45,797 nucleotides of DNA from an uncultured Turicimonas sp. (GCA_947854175.1 CANTYJ010000026.1:1-45797); one strand, 5' to 3'; shown: positions 28,732 to 37,762, counted from the stretch's first letter. Notes: a model not told the origin generated them from the letters alone. A program made the numbers and translations.

Positions 28732-28762
28732 TTTTCCCTGAAGGGTTAGGTACCTGGGAAAA
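28732..28762. promoter_or_regulatory. candidate regulatory dyad in the amidohydrolase/kinase divergent region
   Basis: TTTTCCC (28732-28738) and GGGAAAA (28756-28762) flank 17 bases that include the palindrome AGGTACCT (28748-28755). The dyad lies in the 223-base divergent region where a response regulator would act. Seven-base arms can arise by chance, so this is only a candidate. Confidence 0.25.
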
Positions 28763-28812
28763 GTTTCTTATATCCTTTATGGTGGTTTGGTATTTAGCGG
28801 ATTGCTCGACAG

Positions 28813-30642
28813 ATGAAGACTTATAAGAAACACTTTTCGTTTGGAGCTTTAAAAAGAAATATATTGAAATCGGCACTATTCTTATCTTTATTGTCCCTAG
28901 CTCCGTATGAATTTGTTTATTGCAAGACAAAGGAGGATATACGAGAAAATCAGGTTGAGAATGCCGTACTTACAATTTTTTCGGAATATCCTAGATCAGA
29001 CGGCTCTCTCACATATATTCCTGACTCCATTAAAAAATTAGTCGCATCCCTAAAGAATGAATCTCATGATGTCTTTAACTACAGTAGGGATGACTTGGTT
29101 CGAGCTATCGATCGGAATAGACCAAATTTTATTTTTGCCAATAGCGATCTAGCCATACTTTTAAAGAAATATAGAGACTATGAACCACTTCTTTCGTTCC
29201 AGAGTGCTGCAGCCTCTGATCCCAGATTTTCTGCTTCTAGCTTAATCATTACTCTAAAAACCAGTAGCGTAAAAGCGCTTTCTCAGTTGACTAATCAACG
29301 AATTGGCAAGCTTTCCACAGCCAATATGGCCGGTTGGAAGTCAGCGGTAGGCGAAGTCCAATCAATGGGTCTGGATACAAAGGAATTCTTTAAGAGATTG
29401 CAAACCTTTCAATCTAGAAAAGACATGCTCTCAGCGTTGTTGAACGGAAAAATAGAGGCGGCAATTCTTCCGGGCTGTGCGTATGAAAGATTAAATAGAG
29501 AGGTTAGAGAGCAACTGAAGCCGATTGAACCTAGGAACTTTAGTGGAAACCAATGTCTTTCAACTTCCGAACTATATCCCTCCTGGACTTTATTAGTAAG
29601 TAGAGAAACGCCTGCAGGACTTAAAAATTTGGTTCAATCAATACTTGAGAATTATCACGTTCCAGGAAATGTAGGAGTATGGTCAAGTCCGGCTGACCTC
29701 AGAGATGTATATGCTTTGATCAGAAGAACAAACGATCATTTGATTGATTATTATGAGCCCAAAAACATTATTGACTTTCTTAGAGAGTTTAGATTTGAAT
29801 TTTTCTTCATCATTATTCTGATTGCGACTTTAGTCATCCATGACAGAATAATGACGTTAAAGTTCAATAGGCAGACTTTGAAATTGAAAAAGACGCTTAA
29901 TGAACAACATCAGGCTGAGAGAAAACTAAACGCATGGGAAAAAGCTAATATAATTGGAACAATGTCAACCATGGTATCCCATGAGCTAAAACAACCTTTA
30001 ACGGTAATCAATAATTTTTCTCAAAGTTTGTTGGCGCGAGTAGAAAGAGATGAACAACCGCTCAAAAAAGACGTTATTCTTTATGCTCTGAATAATATCC
30101 AAGAAAGCACAGAAAAAGCCTTGGCTATTATTGATCATGTAAGAAGTTATTCACGAGGAACTGACGCAGAAAAGTCAAAAGTAAATCTCTCCTCTCTTGT
30201 TTCATCGCTTATAACGAAAATTCAGACAAAAAGTCCCAACATCTCAGTTTCTCAATCTATACAACCGAATATCTTTATTTTCTCCAATCTGTTAGAAACT
30301 GAAATTTGTATTTTGAATATTCTTAAGAATGCTGACGAAGCCTTGGTTGGAACGAAATTCCCCCAAATACAGGTCGAGTTAGAAAAAACAAAAGATAACT
30401 ATGCGCTAGTGAAAATATGGGACAACGGACCTGGTTTGACAGAGAGTCAGATCAGAAATTTAAGCCATCCGCTACAAACTTCTAAAGAAAAAGGGTTAGG
30501 GCTGGGAATCTCTTTGGTTAGAACGATTTTGGAAAAAAATAGAGGGTCTCTTCAAATCTCAAGCCGGAAATCAGGAGGATTATTAATTGAAATGAAGTTT
30601 GGGAGCCTTTTGGACAATGTTGAAAATTCAAAGCAAATTTAG
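28813..30642 (+). CDS. sensor histidine kinase with periplasmic solute-binding-type domain (TtrS-like layout)
   Basis: The 609-residue product has a signal/anchor helix near 15-33, a periplasmic region of about 290 residues resembling PhnD/TtrS-type binding domains, and a second helix at about 328-345 (FFFIIILIATLVI). A helical linker leads to the kinase core: the H box VSHELKQPLTVINNF with His390, the N box NILKNADEAL, the G1 box WDNGPGL and the G2 box GLGLGISL. The layout matches the tetrathionate sensor TtrS, but the ligand cannot be read from sequence. It is divergent from the amidohydrolase operon, and its last 15 bases overlap the end of the converging regulator gene. The ATG has no strong ribosome site. 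Confidence 0.85.
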   Translation: MKTYKKHFSFGALKRNILKSALFLSLLSLAPYEFVYCKTKEDIRENQVENAVLTIFSEYPRSDGSLTYIPDSIKKLVASLKNESHDVFNYSRDDLVRAIDRNRPNFIFANSDLAILLKKYRDYEPLLSFQSAAASDPRFSASSLIITLKTSSVKALSQLTNQRIGKLSTANMAGWKSAVGEVQSMGLDTKEFFKRLQTFQSRKDMLSALLNGKIEAAILPGCAYERLNREVREQLKPIEPRNFSGNQCLSTSELYPSWTLLVSRETPAGLKNLVQSILENYHVPGNVGVWSSPADLRDVYALIRRTNDHLIDYYEPKNIIDFLREFRFEFFFIIILIATLVIHDRIMTLKFNRQTLKLKKTLNEQHQAERKLNAWEKANIIGTMSTMVSHELKQPLTVINNFSQSLLARVERDEQPLKKDVILYALNNIQESTEKALAIIDHVRSYSRGTDAEKSKVNLSSLVSSLITKIQTKSPNISVSQSIQPNIFIFSNLLETEICILNILKNADEALVGTKFPQIQVELEKTKDNYALVKIWDNGPGLTESQIRNLSHPLQTSKEKGLGLGISLVRTILEKNRGSLQISSRKSGGLLIEMKFGSLLDNVENSKQI

Positions 30643-31251
30643 CTTGAGCAAAATTTTGTACACATCAACAGGGTTACGCACGTCAAGCTTGCGATACACC
30701 ATAGTTCTGTGCGCTTGAATTGTTCTTTCTGAGCAATTTAATTTGTCCGCTATCTGCTTGTTTAAAAGTCCTTGACAGACAAGTCGAGCAACTTCTTTTT
30801 CTTTGCCTGTTAAAGATTTCCAGTTTTTAGCATCTTGATCTTTTGAAATTATTTCTTCGACTTTTTCTGCTGCTATAGATAAAGCCTCTAGTAGCTTTTG
30901 TAAAGGAACGGGCTTTGTTAAAAATGTAATGGCACCGGCATGTAATGCATCAACGGCCATATCCACACTGCCATGACCGGTTAAAAATATTAAGGGCAAA
31001 GAACAATGGAGATTATTTAAATGAGTTTGTAGTTCTAAGCCGTTCATTTTTTCCATGCGAATATCAACGATAGCGCAACCCGGTGTTTTGAGATTATCCT
31101 TCTCCAGAAATTGCTCAGCACTTTCATAACATCGAACCATCCAACCTTCACCTTCTAGTAAAAAGCGATAAGAATTACGGACATCTTCGTCATCATCAAT
31201 GACTCTTATCAGCATTTGATTTTGTAAGTGATGGTCAGCGAATTTAGACAT
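30628..31251 (-). CDS. FixJ/TtrR-type response regulator
   Basis: The 207-residue product has a receiver domain with the acidic cluster IDDDEDVR (19-25), the phosphoacceptor Asp63 in CAIVDIRM, Thr91 in LTGHGS and Lys113 in LTKPVP. A LuxR/FixJ-type helix-turn-helix follows (about 147-207: LTGKEKEVARLVCQG, then NKQIADKLNCSERTIQAHR). It is the expected partner of the adjacent TtrS-like kinase. The gene pair is convergent with overlapping ends, which is unusual, so the two must have separate promoters. GGGAA lies 8 bases before the ATG. An internal Met13 could also start the protein. Confidence 0.9.
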   Translation of the reverse strand: MSKFADHHLQNQMLIRVIDDDEDVRNSYRFLLEGEGWMVRCYESAEQFLEKDNLKTPGCAIVDIRMEKMNGLELQTHLNNLHCSLPLIFLTGHGSVDMAVDALHAGAITFLTKPVPLQKLLEALSIAAEKVEEIISKDQDAKNWKSLTGKEKEVARLVCQGLLNKQIADKLNCSERTIQAHRTMVYRKLDVRNPVDVYKILLKLNLL

Positions 31252-31571
31252 GTCTTTATTCCCGTATGAGACTTAACCAAATTATAGGCGGATAGGTTCA
31301 GTTAGTTAATTACAACAATGAAAGAACATTGATTAACAACCTTATCTCTTTGAATTTTCAGGAGAAGGTAATTGCGTTGTCTTTCGTGTTTTCTAGAAGA
31401 AATTGAATATTTATTTCACGTATTCCATTTGAATGAAATCAAGTTTTGACAACATGATCTCACCTATTAAAAGAAGAAACATAAATCCGAATGAATATAG
31501 CTATAAGAACTAATTAACACCCAAGACCTAAGTTAAAACAGGTACCTCAAAATCTGGCCTTCATCTTTTTC
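31252..31571. other. intergenic region between the regulator and RND pump genes
   Basis: This 320-base AT-rich stretch holds the upstream region of the response regulator (minus strand, right of 31251) and the 3' flank of the RND pump gene. A second copy of the palindrome AGGTACCT lies at 31540-31547. I see no gene, RNA or strong terminator. Confidence 0.4.
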
Positions 31572-34500
31572 CTAGCGTACCTTCTTCTTTTTAGATACAA
31601 ACCAGGTAAAGAAAACAGGGATGAAGAAGGTTGTTACAAACGTTGCAACTAGCATTCCGCCCAAAACTCCGGTCCCCATGGATTGTCTTGCCGCTGCTCC
31701 GGCACCGGTGGCAGTAGCGAGCGGAATAACTCCTAGAATAAAGGCCATTGAAGTCATTACAATCGGACGAAGTCTCAGCTTGGAAGCTTCAATTGCAGCT
31801 TCTTTAGCACTCTTTCCTTGCTCCATCAATTGGGAAGCAAACTCAACAATAAGAATCGCATTCTTGGCGGTCAATCCGATGAGAACTAAGAGACCAATTT
31901 GAAAATAAATATCGTTATTGAATCCTCTGAAATAGGTTGCAACCAAAGCACCAAGAACGGAATATGGAACCGCCATAACAACGGCTATCGGCAACGACCA
32001 TCTTTCAAACTGTGCGGCAAGCACAAGGAAAACGATAATGAGACCGAATGCAAAAGCACTCACTGATGAACTTCCGATTCGTTTTTCGTGGAATGCTTGA
32101 CCGACCCACTCTAAATGATATCCGCTCGGTAAGGCTTGCGAGTATTTTTCGACGACGTTGATTAAGTCTCCTGTGCTATAGCCTTGAGCAGCCTGAATAT
32201 TCATAGAGCCGCCCAAAAATCCGTTAATTTTTTTCAAGGATTCCGGTCCGGAGACTCTGTCAACTTTTACTAAAGTTGATAAAGGAACCATTTTGCCGGA
32301 TGAAGAACGGACGTACAGTTCTCCTAAGCTTTCCGGAGTCATACGGAATTGAGCATCCGCCTGGATGTAGACTCTGTAAATTTTTCCGATTCGTGTGAAG
32401 TCATTAACGTACTTACCGCCCATAAAATAGGCAAGAGTGTTGTATACGTCTTTTATAGGAATACCCATGGCCAGAGCCTTTGCTTCATCAACTGTAAGGT
32501 AAAGTTGTGGAGCATCAGCTTGAATCATTGCCCGCGCAGAACTAACAGAATTTTCTTTCTCAAGTAACTCTTTAAAGTCCTGAGAGACTTGCTGCAATGC
32601 CAAAGGATCATCACTCTCACGGGATTGGATAAAAAAGTCCAGACCGCCGGCTCGGCCTAATCCTCGGATTGGAGGTGGATTGACAGCCTGACCTGTGGAA
32701 TCAGAGCGACTGTTAGCCAGTTTCTGTAATTCTTTAATAATCTGATCCGAACGAATGTCTCTTTTTTCCCAAGGTTGAAGTTGTACTAAGAAAGTAGCAG
32801 CATTAGATTTTGTATCGTTCGCAATAGTGTCATTGGCCACCAAAGAGGTCACTTGTTGTACACCTTCGATTTTCCGTATTTCCTTTGACAACTCGTCAAC
32901 AACCTTCCCGGTTCTGTTTAAAGAAGCGCCCTCCGGTAACTGAATTGCAAGACGAGCCATTCCCTGGTCTTCTTTTGGCACAAATGAGGTCGGAACAATC
33001 TTTAAAAGTTCGGAACATCCGATAACCGCAATGATTAAAGATAAAGCGGCAATCCATTTATGTGCAAGAAGATAACTGACACCTGATACAAAGAAAGAGC
33101 GGAAGCTATTGAAGCCATTGTTGAAAAAATTGAAGATTTTTAATGGCTGTTCTTTCTGTTTTAACAAAATTGCACACAAGGCCGGGGTCAAAGTTAGTGC
33201 TACAAATCCTGACAACACGACAGAAACACCGATGGTGACTGCAAACTGACGATACAGCTCACCAGCAATTCCACCAAGGAAGGCAACCGGCGTGAAAACA
33301 CAGCTGAGCACTAAAACAATTGCGATCAAAGCTCCGCCAACCTCTTTCATGGCTTTTTTACTTGCTTCAATCGGATTTAAATGCTCGGTAACCATTAAAC
33401 GTTCTACGTTTTCCAATACAACAATCGCGTCGTCAACCACAATACCGATGGCCAAGGTCATGGCAAACAAGGTTAGGGTATTAATACTAAAGCCAAGTGC
33501 CCATAAACCTGCAAGTGTTCCAATCAAAGAGACCGGCACGGCTAGCATCGGAATAATTGTTGCGCGCCAACTTTGAAGGAAGATGTAAACCACTACCAGA
33601 ACAAGAAGGGCAGCTTCCATTAAGGTTTGTACAACTTCAGATAAAGCTGCTTCGACAAAGATAGAATTATCGTCAGTGATGGTATAGGTAATATTGTCCG
33701 GAAATGCTTCCGACAGTTCTTTTAGTTTAGCTTTGACGTCTTCCGCTGTTTGAAGTGCATTTGCTCCGGGTTGTAAGTACACAGCAACGGTAATACTCGG
33801 ATAGTCATTTAACCGGTTATAAGCTTCATAACTTCTGTTTCCGACCTCAATTCTTGCGAAATCTCTGATTCTCAGTACACCGTCAGCTCCATTAGAACGG
33901 ACAGTGATGGCTCCGAATTCCTCAGGAGTTAACAATTGGCCTTTGGTACGGATCGTATAGACCAATTGTTGGCTGTCTTCATTGGGAGCTGCTCCGATTT
34001 TTCCGGCAGCGTATTGCATATTTTGTTGTTCAATTGCATCCTGAACATCCATCGCGGTAACGCCAAGCTGTGCCATTTTTTTGGGATCCAGCCATATTCT
34101 CATCGCGCTCTGAGAATTACCGAAAACGTCAACATCCCCAACGCCGGGAACTCGTTTTAAATCATCAATAACGTTTAAATTAACAAAGTCCGCAAGTTGT
34201 ATGTTCTTGAGCTCATTATTCGGAGAATAAAAAGGAACAATCATTAATGTTTCTTCGCTTCTCTTTCGGACATTTACGCCGCCTTGACGCACTGTCTCCG
34301 GGAGTCTTCTTTCCGCTGACCGCACGCGGTTGTTAATTTCCAGCATAGCGTCATTCGGATCTGTACCAACCTCGAAAGTACATGTGATTCGAACAACACC
34401 GTTTGACCGCAAAGAGGTCTGGTAATACAGCAATCCTTCAACACCGGATAATTGATCTTCGATAGGAGCTGCAACTGTTCTTGCCAATGTCGAAGCATCT

Positions 34501-34658
34501 GCTCCTTCATAAGTAGCAGAAACAAAAACAACAGGCGGCGTAATTTCAGGATATTGACCGACTGGTAAAAAGCGGCCAGCCAGGATGCCTGCAATGACAA
34601 TAAGAATTGACATTACAGAGGCAAAAATTGGTCTTCTGATACAAAACTGGGAAAGCAT
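31572..34658 (-). CDS. RND multidrug efflux transporter, AcrB/MexB (HAE1) family
   Basis: The 1028-residue inner-membrane pump begins MLSQFCIRRPIFASVMSI, typical of HAE1 pumps. The proton relay is intact: the Asp-Asp pair in GIVVDDAIVVLENVER of helix 4 and the Lys in LTAKNAILIVEF of helix 10. Two large periplasmic loops and twelve helices fit the family length (about 1030-1050). It exports drugs, bile salts or other amphiphiles by proton exchange. The adaptor gene ends 2 bases upstream of its ATG, so the two are co-translated. No outer-membrane TolC-like gene follows. Confidence 0.96.
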   Translation of the reverse strand: MLSQFCIRRPIFASVMSILIVIAGILAGRFLPVGQYPEITPPVVFVSATYEGADASTLARTVAAPIEDQLSGVEGLLYYQTSLRSNGVVRITCTFEVGTDPNDAMLEINNRVRSAERRLPETVRQGGVNVRKRSEETLMIVPFYSPNNELKNIQLADFVNLNVIDDLKRVPGVGDVDVFGNSQSAMRIWLDPKKMAQLGVTAMDVQDAIEQQNMQYAAGKIGAAPNEDSQQLVYTIRTKGQLLTPEEFGAITVRSNGADGVLRIRDFARIEVGNRSYEAYNRLNDYPSITVAVYLQPGANALQTAEDVKAKLKELSEAFPDNITYTITDDNSIFVEAALSEVVQTLMEAALLVLVVVYIFLQSWRATIIPMLAVPVSLIGTLAGLWALGFSINTLTLFAMTLAIGIVVDDAIVVLENVERLMVTEHLNPIEASKKAMKEVGGALIAIVLVLSCVFTPVAFLGGIAGELYRQFAVTIGVSVVLSGFVALTLTPALCAILLKQKEQPLKIFNFFNNGFNSFRSFFVSGVSYLLAHKWIAALSLIIAVIGCSELLKIVPTSFVPKEDQGMARLAIQLPEGASLNRTGKVVDELSKEIRKIEGVQQVTSLVANDTIANDTKSNAATFLVQLQPWEKRDIRSDQIIKELQKLANSRSDSTGQAVNPPPIRGLGRAGGLDFFIQSRESDDPLALQQVSQDFKELLEKENSVSSARAMIQADAPQLYLTVDEAKALAMGIPIKDVYNTLAYFMGGKYVNDFTRIGKIYRVYIQADAQFRMTPESLGELYVRSSSGKMVPLSTLVKVDRVSGPESLKKINGFLGGSMNIQAAQGYSTGDLINVVEKYSQALPSGYHLEWVGQAFHEKRIGSSSVSAFAFGLIIVFLVLAAQFERWSLPIAVVMAVPYSVLGALVATYFRGFNNDIYFQIGLLVLIGLTAKNAILIVEFASQLMEQGKSAKEAAIEASKLRLRPIVMTSMAFILGVIPLATATGAGAAARQSMGTGVLGGMLVATFVTTFFIPVFFTWFVSKKKKVR

Positions 34659-34660
34659 CT

Positions 34661-35767
34661 TTATGCCTCCTTAGTTTGAGGCTTATTTTCAATTTTCTTG
34701 ACAGGAGCCTTGTCTTTCAGACGCTGGATATTATCTAAAATGATTTCATCTCCGTTTTTTAAACCTCCGGTTACTACCCAGTCAGTTCCTATCCATTTAC
34801 CGACAGTAACGGGCACTGCTCTCGCTTTATTGTCTCTGAGGACATAAACGGAATATGTTCCGTCTGATAATTGCCTGATTGATTTCTGGGGAACGAGGAA
34901 AACGTTTTTTTGTTCTCCGAGTGTTAAACGTACTGTCACGTATTGCCCGGGCAATATTTCTGTTTGAGCCGGTAAGTCAGCGCTCAACGAACGGGTTCCT
35001 GTTTTCGGGTCAACTTGTACCGCTGTAAAGTTGATTTTTCCTTCGATAGGTTTGTTGGATTTATCAAAGATAACCTCGACAGGAGATTTGTCTGTAACGG
35101 TGTATCCGTGCATATCATGATCGCTCAAAGAAAACCTGACTTTCAGATGGGTTTCCTGAGTCACATCCGTCAATTGAGTCGCATGAGCCTGCACTAATGT
35201 TCCGGGATTAACCAATGCTCTGCCGGCAATGCCATTGACCGGAGATCGTATCTTGGTATATCCCAAGGTGATAAACGCTTCTTCTTCTTTGGCTTTCGCG
35301 GCCGCGAGATTGGCTTTGCAGACTTCATATTCAGATAAAGCGTCGGTATATTCCTTTTCACTGACAGCATTTGCTTTATGTAAAGAGGCATAACGTTTGG
35401 CTTCTCTGGTCGCTTTGTCTAAGTTAGCTTTTGCCTGTAAGGTTGAAGCCTGTGCACTTCTGTAAGCGGCTTGAAAAGGAGCAGGATCAATCGTGAAAAG
35501 AATATCATCCTTTTTGACTTCGTGCCCTTCCTGATAATTTCGACTCAAAATTGGACCGGTTACCTGAGGGTAAACAAGAACGGCCTGGTTACCTTCAGTT
35601 TGCCCGAAAACATCTATCCAGTACGGTTGAACAGTTGACTGTGCAATCGCTGTATGAACCGGAATTGCTTTAGATTGTGCTACTTTTTTTTCTTGTTCTT
35701 GACAACCTGTCAGCAATAACACAGAAAATAATGAACAAATTAGACTGCACTTAATAACTTTTTTCAT
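34661..35767 (-). CDS. RND efflux periplasmic adaptor lipoprotein (AcrA/MexA family)
   Basis: The 368-residue product is a lipoprotein: its signal ends in LLLTGC with Cys22. The chain shows the usual order of adaptor parts: a barrel/lipoyl half (GPILSRNYQEGHEVKKDDIL), a helical hairpin (about 95-150, rich in Ala, Lys and Glu), the second lipoyl half with IRSPVNGIAGRALVNPGTLV, and a beta-barrel with PGQYVTVRLTLGE. It bridges the RND pump to an outer-membrane channel. It is the first gene of the pair. The 265-base upstream region (35768-36032) shows no adjacent repressor gene, and I saw no convincing operator there. Confidence 0.95.
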   Translation of the reverse strand: MKKVIKCSLICSLFSVLLLTGCQEQEKKVAQSKAIPVHTAIAQSTVQPYWIDVFGQTEGNQAVLVYPQVTGPILSRNYQEGHEVKKDDILFTIDPAPFQAAYRSAQASTLQAKANLDKATREAKRYASLHKANAVSEKEYTDALSEYEVCKANLAAAKAKEEEAFITLGYTKIRSPVNGIAGRALVNPGTLVQAHATQLTDVTQETHLKVRFSLSDHDMHGYTVTDKSPVEVIFDKSNKPIEGKINFTAVQVDPKTGTRSLSADLPAQTEILPGQYVTVRLTLGEQKNVFLVPQKSIRQLSDGTYSVYVLRDNKARAVPVTVGKWIGTDWVVTGGLKNGDEIILDNIQRLKDKAPVKKIENKPQTKEA

Positions 35768-36032
35768 GATTTTTATCGAGATCTTTGGCCTTAGAAAAGA
35801 GAATACCTCAATAAGAAGGCATCGAAGCTTAGTATGTCTATGTTAATTACTATTTGTTGAATTTATACACAAACGGATGGCTTCATTGTTTGGGATAACA
35901 CTAAGTGCCGGGCAGTTTGAACTTTTGACCGTAACTGCAAAAATAAACGGACCGATAGATTCGTTCGTTCCGTTCATAATTCACTTATTTTTTTGAATTA
36001 TCAGAAAAAAGTGAGTAAATACATCGGCCGTG

Positions 36033-37682
36033 TTAATCGATAGGACCAAACTCTGAAATATCCAATGCTTCTTGTTTTAGTCTATGAATCTCCGTGGATA
36101 TTAGGACTTGTTTTACAAATTTTTCATATTCTTTGTTTAATAGCATAGTAGAAGGAAGTGGAACAGGTAACTTTTTCACATCTTGCATTTTTAATAATTG
36201 AGCCGTTTCCCCGGTGCTTACACAAGAGAAATATTCCTTGACCTCACTTGAGCGAAGATACCTCAATAAATAAAAAGGCGGAACTTTTGTTAAATATTCA
36301 GGCTTTAATCTCAAGATAAGAAAAGATGCCCCGGCAATTGTGTTTTTTTCTTTATGGTTCCAAAGGCCGCATTTAAAATTATTACTTTTGATATTTAATA
36401 AAACGTCACCGATCTTTAAAGAGGCCTGCGCTGCTCTTTTTAACCCCTTCTCAGTGATAAATATTGTCTTCTCCGGTAGTTGACATAGACCTGAATAAAC
36501 ATCAATGTCTGAAGGACTGAGTTCAAACTTTTTTTCTGCCCAATCATCTATATTCTGTTCCGGTTCCTGTGCTCTGATGATTTCAACAATTTCTTCTAAC
36601 TTTTGAAATTCATCGGTATTAAACTTAAATAGCGAACTGTTTTGACGAATGATGTAACGTTTAGGGTCAAGGAGATAAGAGTTTTCTTTAACCAATTCAT
36701 TTGGAACACAGACTTCTTGAATTTTTTCTCTGTCCATGGAAATACTGTCATGGATTGATTTTTTCTTATTAGAAAAAATTTTCTGTGCGGATTTGTCTAT
36801 AAACCAAATCTCATTGTTTTTTGAGTTTTTTTCAATAAGCAATAACGCAAAAAGACTACTGGAATCAGTGACAGAGTTTGGCGGTAAAAGCACAATAGTT
36901 TTTAACCGTCTGCTCTCTGTTAACTCTTTTCTGAGCATTTTGTTTCCTACGGTATTAGTCCATAAAAAAGCACTGGGAACAATAAAAATTAAATAATTAG
37001 GAGAGTTTTTCAAGAACGGATAAATGTCAAACCCTTGTGCAGCAACGTTTGGATAAATGAAAGCTCCTTCGTATGAAGATTCCTCAGACCAGGAAAAATC
37101 TTTGTCGAAGTTCCATTTTTCTTTACAAATAATTTCGCCATGTTTGTTATGGAATTGAATAACTAAGTTAAGGAAAGGAATTAATGGTGAGATCGAAGAA
37201 GTAAATGGCACAAAATCTACTTTATTGCCTGCTAAAGCCAAAGAAAATGCTGATGTGAAAGACACATCTCCAAAACAGAAGTATCTTGCTCTTGAATCAT
37301 CCGATCTTCTTACCGGAGCTAAATAATGATGAACTGAATCGGCAACCGGTTGTTGAAGATAGGAAAATGAATTGTTAAACATCGAGACGTACTTTAAGAG
37401 TTTCCAAATTGCTTGGTCTGGAGGAAAGAAGTCTTCTCTGTAAATAAATATGCTGTTTACAAGTTTTGCTATTTCAGCTAACTGCTCTTTTTCTGTATGT
37501 TTTGACAATTCAATAGCAGAGTCAATGTATTGAGAAAATTGGGGAAGCTCCGATCGAAGTGATTCGAAATAAGAATCAAGATTTAATGGGAGATTATTGT
37601 AGTTATGATGATTTCTTAATTCCAAGGTTTTTAAACCGACAGCAGCCACAGCAATTGTTAAATTATGAATGGTTGGATGCAT
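36033..37682 (-). CDS. orphan N6-adenine methylase-like protein fused to HsdS-like domain (degenerate)
   Basis: The product has 549 residues. Residues 130-290 resemble the core of an HsdM-type methylase: a strand-and-loop at 134-142 (YFCFGDVSF) where the AdoMet motif would lie, and later IFIVPSAFLWTNTVGNKMLRK and RLKTIVLLPPNS, typical of the fold after motif IV. The catalytic NPPY/F is not present; the matching place reads YEGAFIYPNVAAQG. Residues 380-545 resemble half of a type I specificity subunit (LKIGDVLLNIKS, FYLLRYLRSSEVKEYF, LKMQDVKKLPVPLPS). No restriction subunit is adjacent. It may be a DNA-binding protein that has lost methylation, or a divergent methylase. AAGGAG lies about 7 bases before the ATG, and two inverted repeats overlap its promoter. 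Confidence 0.6.
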   Translation of the reverse strand: MHPTIHNLTIAVAAVGLKTLELRNHHNYNNLPLNLDSYFESLRSELPQFSQYIDSAIELSKHTEKEQLAEIAKLVNSIFIYREDFFPPDQAIWKLLKYVSMFNNSFSYLQQPVADSVHHYLAPVRRSDDSRARYFCFGDVSFTSAFSLALAGNKVDFVPFTSSISPLIPFLNLVIQFHNKHGEIICKEKWNFDKDFSWSEESSYEGAFIYPNVAAQGFDIYPFLKNSPNYLIFIVPSAFLWTNTVGNKMLRKELTESRRLKTIVLLPPNSVTDSSSLFALLLIEKNSKNNEIWFIDKSAQKIFSNKKKSIHDSISMDREKIQEVCVPNELVKENSYLLDPKRYIIRQNSSLFKFNTDEFQKLEEIVEIIRAQEPEQNIDDWAEKKFELSPSDIDVYSGLCQLPEKTIFITEKGLKRAAQASLKIGDVLLNIKSNNFKCGLWNHKEKNTIAGASFLILRLKPEYLTKVPPFYLLRYLRSSEVKEYFSCVSTGETAQLLKMQDVKKLPVPLPSTMLLNKEYEKFVKQVLISTEIHRLKQEALDISEFGPID

Positions 37683-37701
37683 ATCTTTCTCCTTAATTAA
37701 T

Positions 37702-37720
37702 TTAGGTTTATGTAACCTAA
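37702..37720. promoter_or_regulatory. operator-like inverted repeat 1 upstream of the methylase-like gene
   Basis: TTAGGTT-TATGT-AACCTAA is a perfect 7-bp dyad with a 5-base spacer. It lies between the -10 element and the start codon of the minus-strand gene (ATG at 37682). Its core TAGGTT-N5-AACCTA recurs 34 bases away, centre to centre. The pair suggests two sites for one dimeric regulator. Confidence 0.65.
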
Positions 37721-37730
37721 CTTTATTCTA

Positions 37731-37762
37731 ATTATATAGGTTTCTTTAACCTAAATTGTCAT
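37731..37762 (-). promoter_or_regulatory. predicted promoter of the methylase-like gene
   Basis: On the minus strand ATGACA (37762-37757) is followed after 20 bases by a perfect TATAAT (37736-37731). The spacer is longer than usual and is almost filled by operator-like repeat 2. Spacers of 19-20 bases with a central dyad are typical of MerR-regulated promoters, but simple repression is equally possible. Confidence 0.5.
37737..37753. promoter_or_regulatory. operator-like inverted repeat 2 upstream of the methylase-like gene
   Basis: TAGGTT-TCTTT-AACCTA is a 6-bp dyad with the same arms and the same 5-base spacing as repeat 1. It occupies the interval between the predicted -35 and -10. Occupancy would directly affect polymerase binding. 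Confidence 0.65.

Noticed and set aside
31316..31331. CAATG-N6-CATTG dyad upstream of the response regulator
   Set aside because: Five-base arms are too common by chance to be called an operator.
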